This document shows positions 17,424 to 23,222 of a stretch of 29,913 nt of DNA, piece after piece. The translations under genes and the position numbers were made by a program. The DNA is from Negativicutes bacterium (GTDB lineage: Bacteria > Bacillota_C > Negativicutes > Sporomusales_B > JARLHX01). Each line of letters opens with the position of its first letter. Position 1 is the stretch's first letter. The notes below the pieces were generated by a model. It searched no databases. It was not told the origin of the DNA and saw nothing but the letters and a program-made list of their open reading frames with translations. Where the stretch lies: positions 1-29,913 of the forward strand of contig JARLHX010000204.1 of the NCBI GenBank assembly GCA_031292035.1, given 5' to 3'.

Positions 17424-17738
17424 TCAGCCGTCAATGTCCATGATTTTGTCAAGCTGGCATAAAAGACACAATTCCTTTTCAAATCCGGAAAGGCCGGTTA
17501 ATTTTATCCTGGCTCCAATTGCTGCCACCGTCTTGTGCAGGCGAATCAGGGCTGTAATCCCCAAACCGTCCATACAGGTGACTTTACTCATGTCAACTAC
17601 GACGACCTTCGGGCCTGACGGCTTTAAAAGGGGTTTAATGTCTTTTATTATATCCAGCATCATCCCTCTGAGCATATGCCCGGCGAGCGTCAGTGTTATT
17701 ACTTTACTGTCGTGCATAGTGCTTGCGGAAAAATTCAT
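17424..17738 (-). CDS. STAS-domain protein (anti-sigma-factor-antagonist fold) lacking the phospho-serine
   Basis: 104-aa single STAS domain. In SpoIIAA/RsbV-type proteins a Ser after the conserved Asp (DSSGL) is phosphorylated by a partner kinase. Here the loop reads CMDGLGITAL (Asp57-Gly58-Leu59-Gly60), so the phosphorylatable Ser is absent. It may act as a constitutive binder or as a non-phosphorylated scaffold. The ATG at 17736-17738 has GTAGGAGG 8 nt upstream. First gene of the group leading to cheW and the Spo0E-like gene. Confidence 0.85.
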   Translation of the reverse strand: MNFSASTMHDSKVITLTLAGHMLRGMMLDIIKDIKPLLKPSGPKVVVVDMSKVTCMDGLGITALIRLHKTVAAIGARIKLTGLSGFEKELCLLCQLDKIMDIDG

Positions 17739-17882
17739 GGAACCAGACCTCCTACTGACAATGGAGAGGCAGTCTTGAACCAGACCGTATTTTGACAATA
17801 ATATATATAAACCGACATTATAATTGTAGCAAATACTATTTTGTCTTTACTAGTCTCACAGCAGTAATTTATTTCCATGGAA

Positions 17883-17923
17883 AAGGCAGGATTACTATCC
17901 TTTGAAGATAGTAATCCTGCCTT
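17883..17923 (-). terminator. Terminator of the PAS-PucR-like gene
   Basis: Perfect 17-bp stem (17883-17899 with 17907-17923) and a 7-nt loop. The minus strand then reads TTTTCC. It lies 39 bp beyond the stop of the gene at 17962-19425. Confidence 0.8.
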
Positions 17924-17961
17924 ATAACTCATTCCACTTAGTTAAAAGAAGTTCTTGGGAG

Positions 17962-19425
17962 TTACCGATCCTTGCTGAAGCCGAGTTTATGCAGCTTCAA
18001 TGCGGTTGCCAGGGCCATGCGGGTTTCAAAGTTTTCCAGCGAAACGCCCAGGATCTGTTCGATGCGCTTCTTGCGCAGTAAAACAGTTTTTTCGTGAATA
18101 TACACTTTTTTTGCCACATCTTTTAAATTACCGTGTTCCAGGATCAAATCAAGGGTTAGCAGATACTCGGCACTTTTTTGCCGATCGTAGTCCAATAATT
18201 TCCCCAGCGTCCGCTTGATAAAAGGCGCAATCTGATCCTGGTTGGCACTACACGGAAAGATCTGCAGCACGCCCAGGTCCAAATAGTGATATATCTTTCG
18301 TTCCGGCCACAACTTGCGCCCATTATAAATGGCCATTTGACTTTGCCGATAATACGTACCAAGCGCGGCAGGATCTGATGCCAACTCCGAAATCCCCACC
18401 GATACCGTCAATTCCGGTGCCTTAACGGCAATCTTCTCCTGAAGTTTCCCTGCCAGTTTAACCTGATAATCTATTCCCGCCTGGTCTGGTATGCTGCCCC
18501 GATACAACAGACCTATGCCTTCGAAACTTTCCCAGGCAAGCCAGCTTTCATCGTCTTCAAACAAATCGATAATCGTATCCCGCAAGAACTGCCGCTCGCA
18601 AAAATGCTCCTGCCAGTATTGCCTGGATTTATCTTGCCATTCTTCGATGATGAGGAGAAAACAAGTCAGCGGGGCGGATAAATCGATTCCCGCCCGCAGC
18701 GCGGTTTCGTAAACCGTTTGTTTCGACAGCCCTTCGGCATTGATCAAGACGTTTAGCAGATCACTCCGCCGTTTTCTCTCGTAGGCTGTTTTCATTAGCT
18801 TGATGGTATTTTGCAACTCGATTGTCCGTTCCTGAACCTTGGTTTCCAGTTCGGCGTTCAGTATTTTCAGAGAATCCTGAGCCTTCTTAAGGGAAGTAAC
18901 ATCGGCGATCGCGGTGGTATAATGAACCTTTTCGCCGCCGGCAATCGGCAGCGGGGTGCTGATGAGCTGAACATTAGTTCCGGCAGTGTTGTGGACTGCG
19001 AGTTGTAATTCAGTAATCACTTTTTCCCCGGTAAGTCTGCAGGTTCGCAGATGATTCAAGAAATGCCTTTTGCTGTTTTCCGCGATGAAAACAATCATCG
19101 GTAACCCGAGCAGTTGTTCTCGCTCCTTGCCCAAAAGCGCCGCCCCCGGAAGGTTAATCTCATTGATACAGCCTTTATCATCGAAACCCACATACCCGAT
19201 CGGCGCAAAATCATAAAGCGCCGCATAGCGGTTGCGGGAATCCTCCAGTTCCCCGAGTGCATCCTGCATGGCCTTGCATTGGATTTCCAGATCCAGCGCC
19301 AGTTCCTGAAATACGTCCGAGGGAACGGGTTGAACGGGTTTTACTGCCGGACAGATGTTGACTGCCGTTCGATCTGATGCAACAAAATCGATTCCGCTAG
19401 ACTCGTTCCTTATATTGGCCTTCAT
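17962..19425 (-). CDS. PAS-domain regulator with CdaR/PucR-type C-terminal HTH
   Basis: 487-aa cytoplasmic protein. Order: N-terminal helix (about 35-65), PAS domain (about 65-185, NRYAALYDFAPIGYVGFDDKG ... ITELQLAVHN ... TTAIADVTSLKKAQ), coiled coil (about 185-225), a CdaR-type GGDEF-like fold (about 235-370, with LTVSVGISELASDPAAL and YRQSQMAIYNGRKLWP) and a C-terminal PucR-type HTH (about 415-480, LILEHGNLKDVAKKVYIHEKTVLLRKKRIEQILG). The GGDEF-like fold has no catalytic signature. Such proteins usually bind a metabolite and activate nearby genes, but no obvious target lies next to it. The ATG at 19423-19425 follows GGTGG. A Spo0A-like box lies about 190 bp upstream. Confidence 0.85.
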   Translation of the reverse strand: MKANIRNESSGIDFVASDRTAVNICPAVKPVQPVPSDVFQELALDLEIQCKAMQDALGELEDSRNRYAALYDFAPIGYVGFDDKGCINEINLPGAALLGKEREQLLGLPMIVFIAENSKRHFLNHLRTCRLTGEKVITELQLAVHNTAGTNVQLISTPLPIAGGEKVHYTTAIADVTSLKKAQDSLKILNAELETKVQERTIELQNTIKLMKTAYERKRRSDLLNVLINAEGLSKQTVYETALRAGIDLSAPLTCFLLIIEEWQDKSRQYWQEHFCERQFLRDTIIDLFEDDESWLAWESFEGIGLLYRGSIPDQAGIDYQVKLAGKLQEKIAVKAPELTVSVGISELASDPAALGTYYRQSQMAIYNGRKLWPERKIYHYLDLGVLQIFPCSANQDQIAPFIKRTLGKLLDYDRQKSAEYLLTLDLILEHGNLKDVAKKVYIHEKTVLLRKKRIEQILGVSLENFETRMALATALKLHKLGFSKDR

Positions 19426-19785
19426 CGTCTTTCCACCTAACTGGCTTTCGGCACTTCTTTTGAGCTAACAACTCTTCGCAGCTAGCTGATCCGGCGTATT
19501 TGGCTTGCTGCTTTCACAGTTGTTCATGGCAACGCAATTCTCAGCAGCAGCAACCAGGACCATTCTATCAATTCTTTAATTAAACATAATTCACTAATTT
19601 CCTGTTTTATTCGACACCTTTCTTGAAATTTACAGAAATTTCTTTTTTCATTTTGGCACTTTTCAAGGAATGGCCCAGGCAATTGGCGATGCAGTACCCC
19701 GGCTCTGAAACTGTGACTGTAAGCAAACTGCAAATGATAAAATCAGCGAGATATTCACTTATATAAAATAATAACAACAAAAGAA
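19426..19785. other. Intergenic region upstream of the PAS-PucR-like gene
   Basis: Long leader of about 360 bp with no convincing gene. It contains a Spo0A-box-like TGTCGAA on the minus strand (19610-19616) inside an AT-rich stretch, and a GC-rich patch at about 19670-19700. The 69-codon minus-strand frame in it has no ribosome site or recognisable family. Confidence 0.4.
19610..19616 (-). promoter_or_regulatory. Spo0A-box-like TGTCGAA upstream of the PAS-PucR-like gene
   Basis: Exact TGTCGAA on the minus strand within AAGGTGTCGAATAAAA, about 190 bp upstream of the ATG. It fits the recurring motif seen at 15373, 20449 and 25865. Confidence 0.3.
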
Positions 19786-19806
19786 AAGAGCCCTCAGGCT
19801 CAATGG
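19786..19806 (-). terminator. Terminator of the small secreted-protein gene
   Basis: On the minus strand GAGCC-TGAG-GGCTC is followed by TTTTCTTTTG. The stem is short but the U-tract is good. It lies about 50 bp beyond the stop of the gene at 19853-20152. Confidence 0.65.
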
Positions 19807-19852
19807 ACTCGGCTATATCAGCCTACCTATCCGGAATGACCCGACTCAATGA

Positions 19853-20152
19853 TTATCTTGCCGGGATGTTGTCGCCATAGACATTATGCAGAGCGCGATC
19901 TCCCGGCAACATTTCCGGTGGTGCCTGGACCTCAGGGGCGCTCGTCGCTTTATGACTGTTTTCGATAATGACCCAGGCAAGAGCGCCAACCCCCAGAGCG
20001 AAGCGGCCGTACTTCATCCACCAGCTGGGGTTTTTAGCGGCGTGATGAATGGCGTGGTGAGCCACGGGAGCAGGCGGTATAGCCGCCAACGCCGGCCCAG
20101 TGAATGTCAGGATAAGCAGACATGCCAATATACAGGCGATAAACTTTTTCAC
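19853..20152 (-). CDS. Small secreted or membrane protein, His/Pro-rich, function unknown
   Basis: 99 aa from a GTG at 20150-20152, which has AAGGAG 7 nt upstream. Signal peptide MKKFIACILACLLILTFTGPALA (first residue Val codon read as Met), then a His/Ala-rich linker (VAHHAIHHAAKNPSWW), one hydrophobic segment (FALGVGALAWVIIENS) and a hydrophilic tail. No family recognised. It stands alone between a terminator and a divergent region. Confidence 0.6.
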   Translation of the reverse strand: MKKFIACILACLLILTFTGPALAAIPPAPVAHHAIHHAAKNPSWWMKYGRFALGVGALAWVIIENSHKATSAPEVQAPPEMLPGDRALHNVYGDNIPAR

Positions 20153-20639
20153 AAAATCACTCCTTATTTGTTTACTTATCCCAATATATTCAGCGATACG
20201 CCAAATTTGTCTGACAATATTCTCCATGGTACAGGTTGCTGATCCCTGGATATTGGCAAAAGAAAATAGCCTTACGGCCCAACTATGTCCAACTGTCCCC
20301 GATCAGTCCATGACCATTAAATATACTTTATGACCCAGACACTTTTCAATGGCTGGATATGACGTACTCCATTACTTTCTCAGGTTCATTTTCCCGACCG
20401 TCAATCCAATCCCGGCTTAGCGGCTTCGCGCTTTTGGTAGAATTATGAAGGAATTTGTCGATGCGATCTTGAATTATTGTGTGAAGTTCACTTAATGGGG
20501 ATTGGGGCATTGTCAAGTTGCGGGACGTCGGTTAAGCTCTTCCGCCGAAGCTAATTTCCGGTCCGCTGCAAGTGATTTCGCGGATATTTACGATCTGAAT
20601 TTACGCGACTTGTCACGTCAGAGCCTAAAGGAGCTAAGC
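20153..20639. other. Divergent intergenic region before the EAL-HDOD gene
   Basis: 487 bp between the small secreted-protein gene and the EAL-HDOD gene. It holds the AGGAATTTGTCGAT motif (20449-20462). A 16-codon plus-strand frame (ATG at 20445) has no convincing ribosome site. An in-frame extension of the EAL-HDOD frame upstream to 20502 also lacks one. No other gene is seen. Confidence 0.4.
20449..20462 (+). promoter_or_regulatory. AGGAATTTGTCGAT motif, copy 1
   Basis: A 14-base sequence identical to one at 25865-25878 on the other strand, each in an intergenic region upstream of a signalling gene. TTTGTCGAT differs by one base from a Spo0A box. It lies about 180 bp upstream of the EAL-HDOD start. 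Confidence 0.35.
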
Positions 20640-21857
20640 ATGGAAGTTTTCGTTACCAGACAACCGATTTTTGATTGTGATAAAGCTGTGATCGGCTATG
20701 AACTGCTGTTCCGGGACGGAGTCCAAACCTGTATTCCGGCCGGATTGACCGCAGTTTCTGTTACCTGCGACGCTGTCAACAGCAGTGACATGACGATTGT
20801 TATTGAAGCTCTGGCCCGCGGGAAAAAAGCCTTCATCAATTTTACCGAAAGCAATATCCAGACCGGTTTGGCTAAACTGGTGCCGGAAAAATTTCTGACT
20901 GTACAGATTCTCGAGAAAGTAGAACCGATCCCGGACGTAGTTGAGGCCTGCACTGAGCTGAAAAAAGCCGGATACCAGTTTGTCATGGATGACTTTGTCT
21001 TTCAGTCCAAGTACCAGTCGTTCATCGAGTTGGCGGATATTATAAAAATTGATTTTTCCGTTGTTGCCGCAGAGCAAAAAAGACGGCTGCTCCGCAAGGT
21101 AATTCCGCCGCGGGTGAAGCTGTTAGCCGAAAGGGTCGAAAGTCAAGAAGACTTTGTTGAAGGGGTCAAGCTCGGATACTCTTACTTCCAGGGGCATTTT
21201 TTCAGTAAGCCTATGTTCTCAACCGGCAAGGAAATCCTGACCAGCCGGATCATACAGCTCCAGCTGGTCCAGGAAGTCAACCAGGAGGAGTTTGATGTCA
21301 GGAGGCTTGAGGAAGTCATCAAACGTGACGTTTCCCTCGTATATAAGCTTTTCAAATATATCAATTCGCCGTGGTTTGGTTTTCGCTATAAAATCCAGTC
21401 GATCAGACAGGCGATAGCGCTGCTCGGGCAACTGGAAATCCGGCGCTGGGTCGCACTTATTACTATAAAAGATCTGTCGCAGGAGAAATCGGCGGAACTT
21501 CTTACCACTGCAATTGTCCGTGGCCGGCTTTGCGAGCAGATTGCCCAGGCTGCAAGACTCGGCAAACAAGCTCCCGGGGCTTTTGTCGTGGGAATGTTCT
21601 CGTTGTTGGATGCCTTGCTTGACCGTTCGATGGAAGAAATTCTTGGTGAATTAAATCTTGCGCCCAGTGTGGCCCAGGCTCTTATGGGAAGGCCGACCAT
21701 CCTTGGGACGGTCCTCCGGCTGGTCCAGGCTTATGAGAAAGCGGACTGGGAATTGCTGGGCCATCTTTCCGGGATATTGGGAATAAACGAAGAAAAGCTG
21801 CCGGGTCTATACCATGGCGCCATTGTGTGGGCGGACAAGATGTCCGCAATGGAGTAA
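20640..21857 (+). CDS. EAL-HDOD protein (YuxH/CdgJ type), EAL domain degenerate
   Basis: 405 aa from the ATG at 20640, which has AAAGGAG 6 nt upstream. The N-terminal EAL-like domain (1 to about 200) has RQPIFDCDKAVIGYELLFRDG, so the EAL motif has become ELL. It also has DDFVF in place of DDFGTGYSS, and KLLAERVESQEDF and YFQGHFFSKP at the end. Metal ligands needed for phosphodiesterase activity look incomplete, so it may bind c-di-GMP or act purely by protein contacts. The HDOD domain (about 205-395) has VSLVYKLFKYINSPWFGFRYKI and RRWVALITIKDL. Relatives affect motility and c-di-GMP responses. Single gene with its own terminator. Confidence 0.9.
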   Translation: MEVFVTRQPIFDCDKAVIGYELLFRDGVQTCIPAGLTAVSVTCDAVNSSDMTIVIEALARGKKAFINFTESNIQTGLAKLVPEKFLTVQILEKVEPIPDVVEACTELKKAGYQFVMDDFVFQSKYQSFIELADIIKIDFSVVAAEQKRRLLRKVIPPRVKLLAERVESQEDFVEGVKLGYSYFQGHFFSKPMFSTGKEILTSRIIQLQLVQEVNQEEFDVRRLEEVIKRDVSLVYKLFKYINSPWFGFRYKIQSIRQAIALLGQLEIRRWVALITIKDLSQEKSAELLTTAIVRGRLCEQIAQAARLGKQAPGAFVVGMFSLLDALLDRSMEEILGELNLAPSVAQALMGRPTILGTVLRLVQAYEKADWELLGHLSGILGINEEKLPGLYHGAIVWADKMSAME

Positions 21858-21954
21858 ATAAGCCTTCGTATGTGTAACCGAATTGCCTATATTCTTCTTA
21901 TAAAATCATGCGGCGATCAAAGGGATAAACTCAAAAAAAATCCGGCAGAAACAA

Positions 21955-21991
21955 AAAACAGGAGAGACTGAAAACCAGACTCTCCTGTTTT
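21955..21991 (+). terminator. Terminator after the EAL-HDOD gene
   Basis: Perfect 12-bp stem (21955-21966 with 21980-21991) with an inner CTG/CAG extension, followed by TATATAC. About 100 bp after the stop. Confidence 0.8.
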
Positions 21992-22217
21992 TATATACGT
22001 CCTAAACTAAAATATCCCCATAGATCCGCTTGCGGCCGCAAGTCCAGCCAGTGCAAGGGGTTCGCGTTACTGCCAATTTTCCGGAGCGGTTTATTCAGCA
22101 ATTATTTGGGACCTGCAGGGCGAAATCTGCGTCTTTGGGATAAGAAGAACGGCCTTAGATCTGAAGACAGGACAAATACGCATGCTATTAAACGGCAATA
22201 AAATAGAGCCCTGCGGC
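21992..22217. other. Convergent intergenic region, no gene seen
   Basis: Between the EAL-HDOD terminator and the AbrB-like stop codon. I find no ribosome site, family match or repeat. It has a few GC-rich patches (22030-22050, 22080-22100). Confidence 0.4.
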
Positions 22218-22221
22218 TCAT
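22200..22221 (-). terminator. Short terminator overlapping the AbrB-like stop codon
   Basis: The minus strand reads TGAGCC-GCA-GGGCTC then TATTTTATT. The stem is only 5-6 bp and starts inside the stop codon. It resembles the GAGCC/GGCTC hairpin at 19786-19806. Confidence 0.5.
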
Positions 22222-22463
22222 ATTTCCCGCGTCAAGGAGATCAGGCATTCCTGGCATAAATGCTTATATTTATGTTCAACCAAGTTATCATTTCCGCCAC
22301 AAAAGACACACCTGGGTTTATATTTACTGAAAATGATCTCGTCACCTTCAATGGATATCTCAATGCCATCATTACGTTCAATGCCGCATCTGCGTCTTAT
22401 TTCCACCGGCAAGGTAATTCGGCCAACAGGATCTATTTTTCTCACTAGTGCGGACAACTTCAT
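22218..22463 (-). CDS. AbrB/SpoVT-type transition-state regulator with C-terminal zinc ribbon
   Basis: 81 aa. The N-terminal swapped-hairpin AbrB domain (1 to about 50) reads VRKIDPVGRITLPVEIRRRCGI then IEISIEGDEIIFSKYKP, closely following Bacillus AbrB. The C-terminal half is replaced by a small zinc-binding unit with CVFC (Cys52, Cys55) and CQEC (Cys70, Cys73). AbrB proteins are dimeric DNA-binding repressors of post-exponential genes. The ATG at 22461-22463 has GAGGAGG about 10 nt upstream. The leader holds a c-di-GMP-I riboswitch and terminator, so its expression should depend on c-di-GMP. It is probably the only protein gene of its transcript. Confidence 0.9.
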   Translation of the reverse strand: MKLSALVRKIDPVGRITLPVEIRRRCGIERNDGIEISIEGDEIIFSKYKPRCVFCGGNDNLVEHKYKHLCQECLISLTREI

Positions 22464-22504
22464 ACTCAGACATCCTCCTCTAAATTACACCTAATCTCTG
22501 CCGA

Positions 22505-22540
22505 CAAGCAAAAGCACCTGTCTATAAACAGACGGGTGCT
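22505..22540 (-). terminator. Riboswitch expression-platform terminator
   Basis: Minus-strand stem of 11 bp with one C-A mismatch (22530-22540 with 22513-22523) and a 6-nt loop, followed by TTTTGCTT. It lies 22 nt after the aptamer and 42 nt before the AbrB-like ATG, the classic place for a transcriptional switch. Confidence 0.75.
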
Positions 22541-22561
22541 GATTAATTACAACTCGCAATC

Positions 22562-22645
22562 GAATCGGCAACCTGGCAGTCATAGACTTTGCGTCCTTAG
22601 ACCCATAGTTTTGCGCCCTTATCTTTCGGTAAGTTTGCCTACTAT
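22562..22645 (-). ncRNA. c-di-GMP-I (GEMM-I) riboswitch
   Basis: The minus strand carries the ordered aptamer pieces: GTAGGCAAACTTAC, the CTTA-CCGAAAGA-TAAG hairpin with a GAAA-type loop, GGGCGCAAAACTATGGGTCT, AAGGACGCAAAGTCTATGAC, TGCCAGGTTGCCG. These match the conserved GGCAAAC, GNRA loop, CGCAAA, GGGTCTAAGG, ATGAC-GCC and GGTTgCCG features of GEMM-I. A housekeeping promoter lies just upstream and a terminator just downstream, followed by the AbrB-like gene. Whether the ligand turns the gene on or off depends on anti-terminator pairing I could not resolve. Confidence 0.88.
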
Positions 22646-22680
22646 TAATTTCCTGAGGTCATATTCCCTCACCTAGATTT

Positions 22681-22708
22681 ATTTTACAGTTTTTCCTGGG
22701 GCTGTCAA
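22681..22708 (-). promoter_or_regulatory. SigA-type promoter of the riboswitch-AbrB transcript
   Basis: The minus strand has TTGACA (22703-22708), a 16-bp spacer and TAAAAT (22681-22686). The -35 box is perfect and the -10 box matches 5 of 6. The predicted start is near 22674, about 30 nt before the riboswitch aptamer. Confidence 0.8.
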
Positions 22709-22712
22709 GCTA

Positions 22713-22754
22713 TTTTAGGACTTTAGTCCCGCAATCGGGACTAAAGTCCTAAAA
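22713..22754. repeat. Perfect 19-bp palindrome with nested half-sites next to the -35 box
   Basis: Left arm 22713-22731, right arm 22736-22754, 4-nt loop CAAT, no mismatch. Each arm contains GGACT-TT-AGTCC, itself an inverted repeat. The arms begin with TTTT and end with AAAA, the reverse of an intrinsic terminator, and no U-tract follows on either strand. It ends 4 bp from the TTGACA of the riboswitch promoter, so an operator or activator site is more likely than a terminator. Confidence 0.75.
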
Positions 22755-22931
22755 GGATTGCAGTATTCTCCCTCACAGTACTCGCCTGCCGGCACTGCAG
22801 AGAATTTTTTGCTGTTTGTTAAAGCTACAAACTCAAAATAAAGACAGGAAAATAACCTGTCCTTTCGCAGGTAAACATGTCAAATTTCTCACCACGAAAT
22901 CAACTGAAAAGCCTACATTTCCCTTCAGCTG

Positions 22932-23222
22932 TTATTCTATTGCGAATACCTGGTTTAGTCGGGTCATTGCAAAAAAAGTTCTTACCTCTTCGTTCATATC
23001 CCGAAGAATCAGCTTACCTTCATTACTCTTCACTGACTTATTAACCGATAAAAGCACAGTCAACCCTGAGCTGTCGATATACTTCACATTGCTGAAGTCC
23101 ATTACAACCTGACAATTTCGGCCTATCGACTCTTCCAGTTTCCAACCTATATTTGCCGCCTGCTCGCCATGAAACCGTTCAGGCAAGGTGATGGTAATTA
23201 CATCGCCGAGTACATTATCCAT
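22932..23222 (-). CDS. STAS anti-sigma-factor antagonist (RsbV/SpoIIAA type)
   Basis: 96-aa single STAS domain with the intact phosphorylation loop YIDSSGLTVLL (Asp50-Ser51-Ser52). Proteins of this type bind an HATPase anti-sigma factor when unphosphorylated and are reset by a PP2C phosphatase. The ATG directly follows the TGA of the PP2C-HATPase fusion gene, and the ribosome site (GAGAGGTGG) lies inside the end of that gene, so translation is probably coupled. The natural reading is that it is the substrate of both halves of the fusion. The sigma factor or other output partner is not in the window. Confidence 0.93.
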   Translation of the reverse strand: MDNVLGDVITITLPERFHGEQAANIGWKLEESIGRNCQVVMDFSNVKYIDSSGLTVLLSVNKSVKSNEGKLILRDMNEEVRTFFAMTRLNQVFAIE

